Assembly (NCBI RefSeq): GCF_008297975.1 | Contig: NZ_VLNY01000009.1 | Location: forward strand, 62,001-126,000 | Source of the DNA: Antrihabitans cavernicola | GTDB taxonomy: Bacteria > Actinomycetota > Actinomycetes > Mycobacteriales > Mycobacteriaceae | Direction of reading: 5' to 3' | Length of the DNA: 64,000 nt | In this document: one piece after another, positions 37,323-47,591 of the stretch | How the letters are laid out: each line of letters starts with the position of its first letter | Numbering within the stretch: the stretch's first letter is position 1 | Notes under the pieces: generated by a model | Databases searched by the model: none | Told to the model about the DNA's origin: nothing | Seen by the model: the letters and a program-made list of their open reading frames with translations, nothing else | Translations under genes and position numbers: made by a program

Positions 37323-39109
37323 CGGACCTCCCCCGCGAGTGCGTTTTCGTTCGTTTCCCACAGCTGCTGGTACAGCCCACCGGCTCGGTGGAGTGTGTCG
37401 TGGTTGCCGTTCTCGACGACGACGCCGTTGTCCAGAACGAGAATCCGGTCGACGCTGGTGATCGTGTGCAGTCGGTGTGCGATCACCAGTACGGTGCGGT
37501 CGGCAACCAACACGGCCAGCGCATCCTGGACTGCGGCTTCCGATTCCGGATCGGCGAAGGCGGTTGCCTCGTCGAGAACCAACACTGGAGTGTCGGCGAG
37601 CAGGGTGCGGGCGATCGAGAGTCGTTGCGCTTCACCGCCGGACAGCATGGCGTCGACCCCGATCTTGGAATCGTAGCCACGCGGCAGGGCATCGATTCGA
37701 TCGTGGATCTGCGCGGCGCGAGCAGCGTTCTCCACAGCCGCGTGATCGGCGTCGGGTCTCGCGAGTCGCAGGTTGTCACGAATGGTGCCGCGGATCAACC
37801 GAACATCCTGGAGCACGAATCCGACTGTGCGGTAAAGCTGCTCGGTCGACAGGTCACGCAGGTCGTGGCCGCCGATGGTGATGCGACCGTCCGTCACGTC
37901 GTAGAACCGCGGCAGCAGGCGGGCCAGCGTGGACTTGCCCGACCCGCTTGGCCCGACCAACGCCGTGATGGTGCCCGGCGACAGCTCGATGTCGATGTTG
38001 TGCAAGACCGTCCGGTCGGCGCGGTAGCCGAAGCTCACGTCCTCGAATCGGACCGCACCGGCAACCGCGTCGCTGCCTCCATTTTCTTTGCCGCTCGCCA
38101 GCTCCGGCGTCCGCTGCAACTCGGTGAGGCGCAACGCTGCCGCGGCGCCCTCGCGAAGTGCCTGACCGCCGTAGCCGATACCGAGCATCGCGCCGCCGAG
38201 ACTCACGCCGACCAGCAGGAACGGCAGCACATCGACGGCAGAAACCCAGCCGAGGTCGGCAAAGCCGACACCTGCGACGACAACCACCAGCATCATGAAC
38301 ACAGGCGTGAGCAGCACTTCGGCACCCGACTGAATACGAGTCATCGGCATCTTCCATGCCAACAGGCTCGCCGCCGCGTTGTCGACCGCATCCTGGAACA
38401 CCTTGTGCGCCTTGCGTGCTTGTCCGAACGCACGCACAACCTGGATGCCGTCGACGAACTCGATGGTGCTCTGTTCCACCTTGCGCTCCCAGCTCGTGAA
38501 CACTTCGAGCCGCGCGTTGTTGCTCGGGCTCATCATCACGTTCAACGCAACGGCGTAGAGCACCAACGGAATCAGCAGCACGAAGGCGAGCCGCCATTCG
38601 ACGGTGAACAGGTAGATCAGCGCAACCAGCTGCACTGTGATCGCACCGACGAACTCGAGTCGCGCATGCGCTACCAGGTAGTGCAGCGCTTCCACATCGT
38701 CCTGCAGAAACTTCTTGACCTCACCGGAGCTGCGATCGGTGAACCAGCCCAACGGAACCCGCGTCAACTTGGCGGCAAGCAACTGCCGCAATGTCAGCTG
38801 GAACTTCGCGTCGACCAAGTGGGTGAAGACCAACGCGCCGGCTTGCAGTAGGCCGCGGACGACCAGCACCGCGATCGCCGCGATGACGAGACGCCAGACG
38901 TGGCCGGTATCGACCGGGTTCTGCAGCAACTGGCGGCACGCCTCGACGATCAGGATGAACGGCGCGATCGTGCACACCGATGCCAGCACGATCACCAGGC
39001 TTGCAAGCGACAGTGCCCCACTCACCGGCGCAAGAATTTCCCTGCGCGCGGCAGCGTCGAGCTTCTGCTGTTGCTTGAGCGCAACCCGATCCGGCTTCAA
39101 GTCAGTCAT
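37319..39109 (-). CDS. ABC half-transporter, IrtA/YbtP-like without SIP domain
   Basis: The 596-aa protein has a membrane domain followed by an ATPase with Walker A GPSGSGKSTLA, signature MLSGGEAQR and the unusual Walker B extension LDEATAFADPESE. DEATAFADPE is characteristic of YbtP/YbtQ and IrtA-type siderophore importers. IrtA has an N-terminal siderophore-interacting domain that is absent here, replaced by a 40-residue cytosolic lead; the free SIP protein encoded at 33208 probably fills that role. The start is ATG 39109, a 4-nt overlap with the NRPS stop, so transport and synthesis are translated together. Confidence 0.87.
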   Translation of the reverse strand: MTDLKPDRVALKQQQKLDAAARREILAPVSGALSLASLVIVLASVCTIAPFILIVEACRQLLQNPVDTGHVWRLVIAAIAVLVVRGLLQAGALVFTHLVDAKFQLTLRQLLAAKLTRVPLGWFTDRSSGEVKKFLQDDVEALHYLVAHARLEFVGAITVQLVALIYLFTVEWRLAFVLLIPLVLYAVALNVMMSPSNNARLEVFTSWERKVEQSTIEFVDGIQVVRAFGQARKAHKVFQDAVDNAAASLLAWKMPMTRIQSGAEVLLTPVFMMLVVVVAGVGFADLGWVSAVDVLPFLLVGVSLGGAMLGIGYGGQALREGAAAALRLTELQRTPELASGKENGGSDAVAGAVRFEDVSFGYRADRTVLHNIDIELSPGTITALVGPSGSGKSTLARLLPRFYDVTDGRITIGGHDLRDLSTEQLYRTVGFVLQDVRLIRGTIRDNLRLARPDADHAAVENAARAAQIHDRIDALPRGYDSKIGVDAMLSGGEAQRLSIARTLLADTPVLVLDEATAFADPESEAAVQDALAVLVADRTVLVIAHRLHTITSVDRILVLDNGVVVENGNHDTLHRAGGLYQQLWETNENALAGEVR

Positions 39110-42100
39110 GAACGGTTCCTTTCCAGCACGATCGTCTCCCCCAGGACGGCAAGCCAGGTGGCCGCGCGGGCCTCGACCTCGGTTTCGTCGAGGACCGCTG
39201 CGTTGCAGGAGAATTGAGTGACCAAGCATGGTCGGCCGTCGCGAAGGACGACGGCGGTCGAGACATCAGCACTGAATCGCAACGGCAGGTCGGGATGACC
39301 GGCCACTCCGAATTCGGCCGTGAAGTCGGCAAACGGGATCGGCGACCACGGACCGCTCCCGAACGACAAAACGTCGAACCGACCCAGATGATTCAGCCGA
39401 ATCTGGCCGCGGCCGTCCGCAGCCATCCACTCGGCGTCCTCGTCGAGGGGTACCAGCGTGGTCTCCTCGACGGTAAACCAGCCGACCCGTCGCGAATCGT
39501 CGTCCGCGGCGCGACCGTGTGACTCTCTGGTCACGGCGACGCGACCGTCGTGACCCGCGTCGGCGAACGTGAGTGCGCACGCGCGCAGCAGCACGTCTTC
39601 CAGCCGGTAATCTTTGTAACGGTCGAGCAGTCGTTCGGTGGCATCCGCATCGAACTCGACCACTCGGTGAACAGCGTTGCTGTTCTTGTCGATTGCGGGA
39701 TCGGTGAATCGCCCGCCGAGTGGCGCGCCGAGGATGTCAGGGCGTTCGGCAGGGAAGGCCGGCGTCTCGACGTACTTCTCGTTGAGGGGTGCTTCCCCTC
39801 GCTCCATCCGTCGCAGATCGTCGAGAACGATCAGCCAGGAGACCACATCGATGGCCGAGTGGTGGACCGACAACAGCAGCCTGCACCGACCGGCGCTCCG
39901 CAGCACCGTCGCCGCAATCATGTGCCCAGCGTCGGGATCGAGCCGCTCGACGGTGGCCGCAAGCAGCGCCGCACTGTCACCGGGTGCATCGTCCACTACC
40001 GCCATATGCGATGCAGCGCTGGAAGTCTCGCCGACGATCAACACGGGTTCCTGATCGGGACCTGTAGCGAGCCGCGAGCGCAGCGTCGGATGTGCAACGG
40101 CCAGCGATTCGAGCCTGTCCACGATCAGGTCGACGGTTACATCCGGCGGCAGCTCGATCAATTGCGTCTGCGCGAGGTAGCGGTAATGGCCGAGCGAGAG
40201 AATTTCCCGTGCGAGCGGGGTCGACGGCAGTAGTGTTCCGGCAGGAATCACGTCGACGGCAGCATCAGGACCGAGCGCCACAAGTTCGTCCAATCGCCTT
40301 GCCAGGTCTCGAATGTCGGCGGCTGCAACCACATCGTGCGCGGTCACGGGATAGTCCGCGCCGCGCAACCGTGAGACCAGATCGATGACGCCGATGCTGT
40401 CGATGCCCAGATCCAGCAAGCTGTCCAACACACCGGTCTTGCCGCCGTCCGCCATCGCATCGATGATCGCGAGCAGTTCGTGTTCGGTATCTGTGGCGGG
40501 CTCGACCGCAACTCCAGCACCGATGGGTTTGACCAGCAACGACGTTGCCAGGTGCACGTCCAGTTTGTCGTTGCGGTTCAACGGAATCCGAGCGACCTGC
40601 ACTATCCGCGTCGGTATCAGAAACTGCGGAAGTCGTTTCGCCATTGCCGATCGGATCTCGACGATCGGCAGGTCGCTGACGACGAGCGCACCGAGTCGGG
40701 TCCGCCCGTTCTCGACGAACGCCAACGCCTCGGCGTGCTGCACGCCGTCGAGTTCGCGGAGCACCACCGCACCTTCGGCAGGCTCGACGCGATAGCCGTT
40801 GATCTTCACCTGACTGTCGATGCGGCCTTCGTAAACGACCGTGCCGTCCGAGTTGCGACGCACCAGATCGCCTGTGCGATAGCGCCGCCCGCCCCGGCAG
40901 GCAACGAAAGCCGACGCTGTGGTCCCCGGTCGGCCGAGGTAGCCCAGCGCCAACTGAGCACCCGATAGGTAGAGCTCGCCCTGCCCACCGGGTGGCACCG
41001 GTCGCAGCCGATGGTCGAGCACCTCGGCAGCCATACCATCGAACGGCCCACCGATCGTCGGGTCGTCGTGCGCGTCCACGTCGGCCATCAGAGCTTCCAC
41101 GGTGGCCTCGGTCGGGCCGTAGAAATTGATGACGCGCGTACTCGTCAGGCCCTTCAGGCGAGTCCACGTGTCGTGGCTGATCGCCTCACCGCCGAGCGCG
41201 AGGACCGAAAGGGCACAGGACTCTCCGTCGAGGGTCGAGGTGAACAAACCGGCATCGACCAAACGATTCAGCATCGACGGCGACGTATCGAGAATGTCGA
41301 TGCCGTGCCGGTCGATCGCCTCGACTATCTGCTCGGCGTCGGTGCGTGCCTGCTCCCCGAGCAGGACGACGGCATGGCCGCTGAGGAGAGCCACGGTCGG
41401 CTGCCACGCCGCGTCGAAGCCGGTCGACCAGCCGTGACCGACGCGCAGCCGGCGCCCTGCCTGTGCCGCGGACGGCGTGAAGATGCGACGCTCGTGATTC
41501 GACCAATGGTTGAGCAGCGCCCTGTGCGACGTGACAACGCCTTTCGGCCTCCCGGTCGTGCCGGAGGTGAAGACGACGTAGAAGGGGTCGTCCACCTCGG
41601 TCGACGCCGGTAGCGCTACGGACGATCCACGCGGAAGCACCACGCCGCCATCGACATCGGGGACCGCATGGATCACGTCGACGCCCTGTGCACGTACGTC
41701 CGCCAGCACACCGGCCGAAGATTCGTCGGCGAGGACGATCCGCACCCTGGCGGTCTCGAGCAGGTAGGCGACGCGGTCGGCAGGAGTGGCCGGGTCGACA
41801 TGCACGCAGACTCCACCCGCGTGGCCGACGGCGAACGGCGCCTGCAAGACGCGACGGTCTCGCGGCAGCATCACGGCAACAGCTTCCCGTGGCTGCAGCC
41901 CACCTGCACGCAGGTTCGCAGCCAAAGCCCGCACAGCAGAGCCGAACTCGCCGAAGGTCTGCTCCCCCGCATCGTCGATGACGGCGGTGGCGCCCGGCGC
42001 ACCGTCGGCAGCGGCAAACAGGGCGTTCGGCACCGATCGGTGCGCGTTCGAAATACGGTGCGGCGACACCAGCACGGCCGGCTCGTCATCGAGCAAGATG

Positions 42101-43374
42101 TCGGCATCGCAGGCTCGGCTCGCGTCGACGATACCCAGCACCGCGGCGAGAACCCGTCGCGCGAGTCGGTCCGGGTCGAAGCGCGCCACCAGGTCGGGTC
42201 GCACCTCGACGCGACAGATCAACTCGCCGCCGGCGACCACCGGAACAACGGCGATCGGATAATGACTCGGCGAATCGATTCGACGGAAGGCAAGGCATGC
42301 GCCGTCGCCAAGAGACACCTGCGCCGAGACTGATCCGGTCGGCGAGTTCTCGAAAACCAAGAGCGTGTCGAAGAGTTGCCCCACGCCCGCGTGCCGGGTG
42401 ATGTCGGCGATGCCGAGGTACTCGTGCGCACGCAGGCGCGCCACATCGCGTTGCAGCTCTGCGCCGATCGCGGCGGGATCGCGCTCGTCGATGCGAACGC
42501 GCACGGGGATCGTCGTGACCAGCGCCCCGACAATACGATCCGCGTTCGGTAGCGACGAGTCTCGCCCGGACGTGGTCTGACCGAAGACCACGTCGTCACG
42601 ACCGGTCAGACCGGACAGTGTTCTCGCCCAGGCCAACTGGAGCACGGTGTTCATCGTCAGGCCGCGCGTGCGCGCCCAGCCGGCGATCGATTCCGTTGCA
42701 GTGCGGTCGAATCGGGCTTCGCCGATCACAGGCAAGTCGAGGTCGGCAGGCGACGGCGGTCCGATCATCGGCATGGGGATCAGATCGGCGAGCGCATCGG
42801 TCCACACGGAGATCGAGGCGGCGGTGTCACGCGATGCCAGCCACGCGGCGTGCTCACGCAGCGGGGGCGCAGGCGGCAGGTCCGTTACTCCGCTGTACAG
42901 CGCAATCAGGTCCGTGAACAGCAGTGGTATCGACCAACCGTCGACGACGATGTGATGCGCGGAGCAGATCAGCTCGTAGCACTGATCCCCCACTCGTGCC
43001 GCGGTGACCCTGAACAGCGGACCGTTGTCCAGATCGATCCGGGTCCGACCGGCATCCCAATAGAGCTGTACCGCAGCGGAGTCCGGATCGGCTGCGTCGC
43101 GCAGGTCAACGTCGTTCCAGTCGATTCGACCGTCTGCGGTGACGACAAGGACGGGATGCGGCATGCCGTCGCTCACCACTGCCCCACCGAGGTGCGGATA
43201 GCGTTGCAGGACAGCGTCGAACGCCTGCCGCAATGGAGCGGGATCGGCGAGGCCGTCGATCCGAACCGAGAAAGTGACCAGGTACGGATCCACGTCGCCG
43301 GTCAGGGTGGAAACGGAGTACAGCCCGCGTTGCAGCGGTGACAACGCAACTACGTCGAGGATCTCCACGCTCAC
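39106..43374 (-). CDS. Siderophore NRPS, C-A-PCP-E
   Basis: The 1422-aa protein has a condensation domain (ALSPLQRGLYS; HHIVVDG at 140-146), an adenylation domain (VFTSGTTGRPKG; GFDAAWQPT; NFYGPTEATVE) and a carrier site (LGIDSIGVIDL). The C-terminal epimerase-type domain has VHHSAIDVVSW in place of HHxxxDG, with both His and the Asp kept. It could add the second hydroxamate-bearing residue of a mycobactin-like chain; the amino acid is not assigned. Its start overlaps the stop of the C*-PCP gene by 4 nt, and its stop overlaps the ABC gene, making one operon of four genes. Confidence 0.88.
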   Translation of the reverse strand: MSVEILDVVALSPLQRGLYSVSTLTGDVDPYLVTFSVRIDGLADPAPLRQAFDAVLQRYPHLGGAVVSDGMPHPVLVVTADGRIDWNDVDLRDAADPDSAAVQLYWDAGRTRIDLDNGPLFRVTAARVGDQCYELICSAHHIVVDGWSIPLLFTDLIALYSGVTDLPPAPPLREHAAWLASRDTAASISVWTDALADLIPMPMIGPPSPADLDLPVIGEARFDRTATESIAGWARTRGLTMNTVLQLAWARTLSGLTGRDDVVFGQTTSGRDSSLPNADRIVGALVTTIPVRVRIDERDPAAIGAELQRDVARLRAHEYLGIADITRHAGVGQLFDTLLVFENSPTGSVSAQVSLGDGACLAFRRIDSPSHYPIAVVPVVAGGELICRVEVRPDLVARFDPDRLARRVLAAVLGIVDASRACDADILLDDEPAVLVSPHRISNAHRSVPNALFAAADGAPGATAVIDDAGEQTFGEFGSAVRALAANLRAGGLQPREAVAVMLPRDRRVLQAPFAVGHAGGVCVHVDPATPADRVAYLLETARVRIVLADESSAGVLADVRAQGVDVIHAVPDVDGGVVLPRGSSVALPASTEVDDPFYVVFTSGTTGRPKGVVTSHRALLNHWSNHERRIFTPSAAQAGRRLRVGHGWSTGFDAAWQPTVALLSGHAVVLLGEQARTDAEQIVEAIDRHGIDILDTSPSMLNRLVDAGLFTSTLDGESCALSVLALGGEAISHDTWTRLKGLTSTRVINFYGPTEATVEALMADVDAHDDPTIGGPFDGMAAEVLDHRLRPVPPGGQGELYLSGAQLALGYLGRPGTTASAFVACRGGRRYRTGDLVRRNSDGTVVYEGRIDSQVKINGYRVEPAEGAVVLRELDGVQHAEALAFVENGRTRLGALVVSDLPIVEIRSAMAKRLPQFLIPTRIVQVARIPLNRNDKLDVHLATSLLVKPIGAGVAVEPATDTEHELLAIIDAMADGGKTGVLDSLLDLGIDSIGVIDLVSRLRGADYPVTAHDVVAAADIRDLARRLDELVALGPDAAVDVIPAGTLLPSTPLAREILSLGHYRYLAQTQLIELPPDVTVDLIVDRLESLAVAHPTLRSRLATGPDQEPVLIVGETSSAASHMAVVDDAPGDSAALLAATVERLDPDAGHMIAATVLRSAGRCRLLLSVHHSAIDVVSWLIVLDDLRRMERGEAPLNEKYVETPAFPAERPDILGAPLGGRFTDPAIDKNSNAVHRVVEFDADATERLLDRYKDYRLEDVLLRACALTFADAGHDGRVAVTRESHGRAADDDSRRVGWFTVEETTLVPLDEDAEWMAADGRGQIRLNHLGRFDVLSFGSGPWSPIPFADFTAEFGVAGHPDLPLRFSADVSTAVVLRDGRPCLVTQFSCNAAVLDETEVEARAATWLAVLGETIVLERNRS

Positions 43375-44810
43375 TTCGACGAAAACCTTCGACCTAGTGC
43401 GGCCAACGCGGCGCCGTCGAGCCCGGACGCGCTCATCGCCGCGGTCGACGGCGCGGGCGCCTGCTCCGGGGTCGTGTTCGCAAGTTGTTGCGCGAGTTGC
43501 GCAATCACCGGGTACTCGAACACCGTCTGCACGTCGAGGGCATGACCGTCATCGGCAAGAACAGTGACGAGGCGCAGCGCCGCGATGCTGTCACCGCCGA
43601 GCGAGAAGAAGGTGTCCTCGCGACCCACCTCGTCGTCGGCGTCCAGATCGAGCACCACGCGGATCGCGGCGGCGATGGCCCGTTCGTCGTCGGTGACCGG
43701 CTCGCCGCCCTGCCCCGGTGCGTAATGGTCGAATTCGGGAACCGCAGCTTCGAACAGCGCCGGACCGTACTGTCCCGCAGGCGAACCCGCTGCGAGGCGC
43801 TCGGCATGCTCGACGAAGGCGGCGGGCAGGTCCACCGTCACGACTGCGGAATCCGCGTCCGTGACGACGTCGAACACCACCGCTACCCCGTGCGGGCGGG
43901 CAATGCGACGAGCGATCTCGTGTCTGCCTGCCGCGCGCACGCTGATCAGAACCTGAAACAGCGAGTCGCGTTTCAGGAGATGCGCCAGGCGCTCGATGCG
44001 CGTTCCGGCGTGCTCGCGCGCCTTCGCGACGGCCTGCGAGGCGGCGGCGATCGGATCGACTGTCGCCGCGAGGTCGAGCCGCAGCACCAGTTGGTTGGCG
44101 AACGGGCCGATCACGTGCTGGGCCCCAGGAGCCGATCGCGCCGGGTCTACGAGGCCGACCACCACGTCGTTGCCGATTCCCGCGTCCCGCAGCGCTGTGG
44201 CGATCACCGCGACGATAGCGGCGGTGTCGGCAGTCGGAAGGCGAAAGGATCGAGTCTCGGCTAGCGGGGGCGCCGCGACCAGATCTGGCAGGTCGGCCAG
44301 TCGGTCGGTCCAGTACGCCAGGGCTGGATCGTTCGCTGCCGTGGCTGCGAGATTCTTCAGTTGCGCACCACCGAAGTCGCCGAACTGGCCTGCGACGGGG
44401 GTGCCGTCGGTGATCGCCGCTACCAGCAGGTCGAGCGCACGATCGTCGGCGGCGACGGGGTGCACAGCGATCGACAACACGGAACGGCTCGGGTAGAAGC
44501 GGATACGAATCGGAATCTCGTCGACGAGATCGAATCGATGTGCGGCGTCCGCGTCGAGATCGGGGTCCGATCCGACGACCTCGACGGCAGTCGTCGGCGC
44601 GGGGAGCACCTTTGCGTACGGGAGCCGCCGATCGTCCGGGTACACGGTGCGCAGGATCTCGTTGTCGGCCAACAACACTGCGACGACCTGCTCCAACGCC
44701 GACACATCGACATCGGCCAGCTCGATCGCCACGAACAGAGCGGTCGCGGGGGTCGATCGCCCCATTCGCTCCGGTACCAGCGCGGCCTGCTGCGACAGCG
44801 ATATGGGCAT
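43371..44810 (-). CDS. NRPS fragment-like protein: degenerate C domain plus PCP
   Basis: The 479-aa protein starts MPISLSQQAALVPERMG like a condensation domain. Its active site reads HPVAADD (117-123) where HHxxxDG is expected, so the catalytic second His is a Pro and the Gly is lost. A normal carrier domain follows (FFSLGGDSIAALR, Ser408) and a short Ala-rich tail. There is no A domain. The reading frame is clean, so it is not a recent pseudogene. A separately encoded A domain lies on the other strand across a shared 66-bp promoter and is the likely loader of this PCP. It heads the NRPS-ABC operon. Confidence 0.8.
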   Translation of the reverse strand: MPISLSQQAALVPERMGRSTPATALFVAIELADVDVSALEQVVAVLLADNEILRTVYPDDRRLPYAKVLPAPTTAVEVVGSDPDLDADAAHRFDLVDEIPIRIRFYPSRSVLSIAVHPVAADDRALDLLVAAITDGTPVAGQFGDFGGAQLKNLAATAANDPALAYWTDRLADLPDLVAAPPLAETRSFRLPTADTAAIVAVIATALRDAGIGNDVVVGLVDPARSAPGAQHVIGPFANQLVLRLDLAATVDPIAAASQAVAKAREHAGTRIERLAHLLKRDSLFQVLISVRAAGRHEIARRIARPHGVAVVFDVVTDADSAVVTVDLPAAFVEHAERLAAGSPAGQYGPALFEAAVPEFDHYAPGQGGEPVTDDERAIAAAIRVVLDLDADDEVGREDTFFSLGGDSIAALRLVTVLADDGHALDVQTVFEYPVIAQLAQQLANTTPEQAPAPSTAAMSASGLDGAALAALGRRFSSK

Positions 44811-44858
44811 TGCAGTCCTCTCGACAAGCGGTGGGCAACCAAGTCAGGGTACCCATAG

Positions 44859-44877
44859 GTAAGTTAGCCTATCCTCA
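44859..44877. promoter_or_regulatory. IdeR-type iron box in the divergent NRPS promoter
   Basis: GTAAGTTAGCCTATCCTCA reads on the minus strand as a match of 15 of 19 to the IdeR consensus, with the perfect core TAGGCTAAC. It touches the ATG of the + strand C*-A gene and lies 48 bp before the minus-strand C*-PCP start, so one site can repress both. Confidence 0.65.
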
Positions 44878-47591
44878 TGACCACGTCGATTTCACCGCGA
44901 CGGCACGCTCGTCCTGCCACAGCCACCGCGAACACCGGCGTCGTGTATCGACTCACCGGCCCCATCGACGCGACGAAGGTACGCGAGGCATTCGCCGCGT
45001 TCCTCGACCGCCGCTCGATGCGCGATTCGGAGCTGCCGTGGGCTCAGACCTCGCTCTCCGACGTGAGCGAAGGTTCGCGCGAACGACGGTTGCAGGTCTT
45101 GGTTCGACGAGAATTCGCCCGACCGTTCGACGCTCGATCGACCGCGCCCCTCCGAGCGCAGCTGATCGACACCGATCCCGCGACCGCTGTTCTCGTCGTC
45201 GTCGCGCGGCGCGACCGCTGGGACGACGCATGTTGGAACCTGTTGTTCGCCGAGATCGGCGAGCACTACAACGGTGTGCGCCGCGCCGACCGAACAACCA
45301 TCCTCGGTTACCTCGCGCCGCCTGCCGATCGGCTCGACGACGCCGACATCGCCCACTGGCGAACAGCGCTCGTTCCCCCGCCCGGCCAGCCCGCATTGCC
45401 GGGCGAGCGAGCCTTTCGCGCGCCCGGCCCGCATCGGTCGCATCGATGTGTGCAGGCACTGCCGCCGGAGCTGGTGGATCGCGTCCGAGCGGCCGCCCGC
45501 GAGCTCGCAGTGCCGTCGTCGACGTTGCTGCTGGCCGCCTACGACTCGCTGATCTACCGCTACACGGCGACAACGGATTTCGCCGTAACCCTGCTGACCG
45601 ATGCGAGGAGTGACAGCTCCGCGATCGGCAATTTCGACAGGTCGCTGCTCCTGCGGTCGACGATCGGACCCACCGACAGCTTCGCCGACGTCGTCGCGCG
45701 GACGGATCGATTTCGCACCGCGGCAGCGGCGCACCAACATGCCGATATCGACAGGGCCACCGCCGAATTGGGAATCGCAAGGCCGGCCCGTCCCGGCGGG
45801 TTGAGTTTTCGCACAAGGCCACGGGTCGCCGATCCCGAGTTTGCCGGCGTCGATGCCACCCGCCTGCCACTGGTCGAATCGACCGCGGACCTGCCCGTGA
45901 ACTTCACCGTCGAGTTCGACGATGCGACCAATGCGGTGGTCGAGGCCGAATGCTGGACCGGCGTGCTCGAACCGACTGCACTGGAACAACTCACCGCGGC
46001 ATACGTACATCTGCTGACCGAGGCCCTGACAGACCCGACCACGCCTGTCGACGACCTCGAACTGTTCGGCCCGCTCACTCGCGACGCCCTCGTCGACGCC
46101 TCGCACGGCGTACTGGCGGACACACCGCCGAACACGCTGATCGCGATGATCGAGGCCCAGGTGGCCGCGACACCCGACCACGTCGCACTGGGCTCCGACG
46201 ACATCCAGATCACCTACCGTGAGTTGAATCGGCGTTCGAACCAGCTGGCGCACAGTCTCATTCGCGACGGTATCGGGACCGAGGATGTCGTGGCCATTCG
46301 AGTCGCAGGCCTCGCCGATGTCGTTACCGCGATGCTTGGCATCCTCAAGGCGGGTGCCGCGTACCTGCCCATCGATCCGGACTACCCCGCCCATCACGTC
46401 GACTACCTCCTTGCCGATGCTCGACCGGTGTCGGTACTCGACGAGCTGCCCGACCTGAGCGACCTCCCGGATACCGACCCCACCGATCACGACCGGATCC
46501 GCCCACTGCGACCGGCGAACCTTGCCTACGTCATCTACTCGTCGGGGTCGACCGGAATCCCCAAGGGCGTGTTGGTGTCGCACGAGGCCATCGCAGAACA
46601 TATGGCCGGCCTGCGCGAAGAGTTCGCTCTTGCCGCCGACGATCGTCTGCTGCAGACCTCGTCCATCGGCTTCGACGCGTCGTTGCTCGAGATCTTCCAT
46701 ACCCTTGCAGGCGGCGCCCAGTTGATCGTCCCGAAAGCCGATGCGGCACGGGACTATCCGTACATCGCCGAGCTCATCGTGGCGCAGCGAGCAACCGTGG
46801 TTCACATGGTGCCGTCGATGTTGCGGACGTTCCTGCTGTTGTCGAAGGTCAATCAGTGGCTCACCGTGCGTCACATTCCTGTCGGTGGCGAACCGCTGCC
46901 CGGCGAAGTGGCCGACCGCCTCGCGACCGTGTGCGACGCCGCGCTCTCGAACAACTACGGCCCCACCGAAGCGATCGTCTCCGCGACCAGGTTCGCGATC
47001 GATGACGCGCAGGGCGCCCGTACCGTGCCTATCGGCAAGCCGAACCGAAACGTCTACCTCTACGTGCTCGACCGCGGGCTCCGGTTGGTCCCGGACAATG
47101 CCGTGGGCGAGATCTATCTGGGCGGCAACCAGATCGCAAGGGGCTACGCCAATCTCGCAGGTCTGACTGCCGTGCGCTTCGTTGCCGATCCGTTTGTCAC
47201 GGGCGGATTGTTGTTCCGCAGTGGCGATCTGGCTCGCCGACGCAGCGACGGCAACATCGAATTCGTCGGCCGCGCCGATACCGAGGTGACGATAGACGGC
47301 GTCCGAGTGGAACTCGGCGAGGTGGAATCAGCTGTGGCAACCCACCCCGCCGTCGCACAGTGTGTGGTGCTGCCGACCGAGACCGAAGAGGGCCGGATCC
47401 TTGCGGCATACCTCGTCGGACAGTCGGGATACGGGCCGATAGACCTGGCCGCCGTACACCGCCATGTTGCGTTGTTGCTACCGGAGTATCTGGCCCCTAC
47501 GGCATTTGCCGTGATCGACGAGATTCCGGTGACGGCGCACGGCAAGCTCGATCGGCTTGCGCTCCCTACGCCACAGGTACTGAATCGGTGA
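44877..47591 (+). CDS. NRPS protein: degenerate C domain plus A domain, no PCP
   Basis: The 904-aa protein has a condensation-like region (to about residue 410) whose active site reads RRDRWDD (111-117), with both catalytic His replaced. It is probably structural only. The adenylation domain is complete: VIYSSGSTGIPKG, FDASLLEIF, NNYGPTEAIV, FRSGDLARR, and the catalytic Lys in HGKLDRL close to the end. The protein stops there with no carrier domain. It most likely activates an amino acid for a PCP in trans, the obvious partner being the divergent C*-PCP protein. Substrate unassigned. The 3' end overlaps the convergent formyltransferase gene by 26 bp. Confidence 0.82.
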   Translation: MTTSISPRRHARPATATANTGVVYRLTGPIDATKVREAFAAFLDRRSMRDSELPWAQTSLSDVSEGSRERRLQVLVRREFARPFDARSTAPLRAQLIDTDPATAVLVVVARRDRWDDACWNLLFAEIGEHYNGVRRADRTTILGYLAPPADRLDDADIAHWRTALVPPPGQPALPGERAFRAPGPHRSHRCVQALPPELVDRVRAAARELAVPSSTLLLAAYDSLIYRYTATTDFAVTLLTDARSDSSAIGNFDRSLLLRSTIGPTDSFADVVARTDRFRTAAAAHQHADIDRATAELGIARPARPGGLSFRTRPRVADPEFAGVDATRLPLVESTADLPVNFTVEFDDATNAVVEAECWTGVLEPTALEQLTAAYVHLLTEALTDPTTPVDDLELFGPLTRDALVDASHGVLADTPPNTLIAMIEAQVAATPDHVALGSDDIQITYRELNRRSNQLAHSLIRDGIGTEDVVAIRVAGLADVVTAMLGILKAGAAYLPIDPDYPAHHVDYLLADARPVSVLDELPDLSDLPDTDPTDHDRIRPLRPANLAYVIYSSGSTGIPKGVLVSHEAIAEHMAGLREEFALAADDRLLQTSSIGFDASLLEIFHTLAGGAQLIVPKADAARDYPYIAELIVAQRATVVHMVPSMLRTFLLLSKVNQWLTVRHIPVGGEPLPGEVADRLATVCDAALSNNYGPTEAIVSATRFAIDDAQGARTVPIGKPNRNVYLYVLDRGLRLVPDNAVGEIYLGGNQIARGYANLAGLTAVRFVADPFVTGGLLFRSGDLARRRSDGNIEFVGRADTEVTIDGVRVELGEVESAVATHPAVAQCVVLPTETEEGRILAAYLVGQSGYGPIDLAAVHRHVALLLPEYLAPTAFAVIDEIPVTAHGKLDRLALPTPQVLNR

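Noticed and set aside
44892-46874. 660-aa minus-strand open frame opposite the C*-A NRPS gene
   Set aside because: The plus strand encodes a clear adenylation domain; the minus frame has no recognisable motif.
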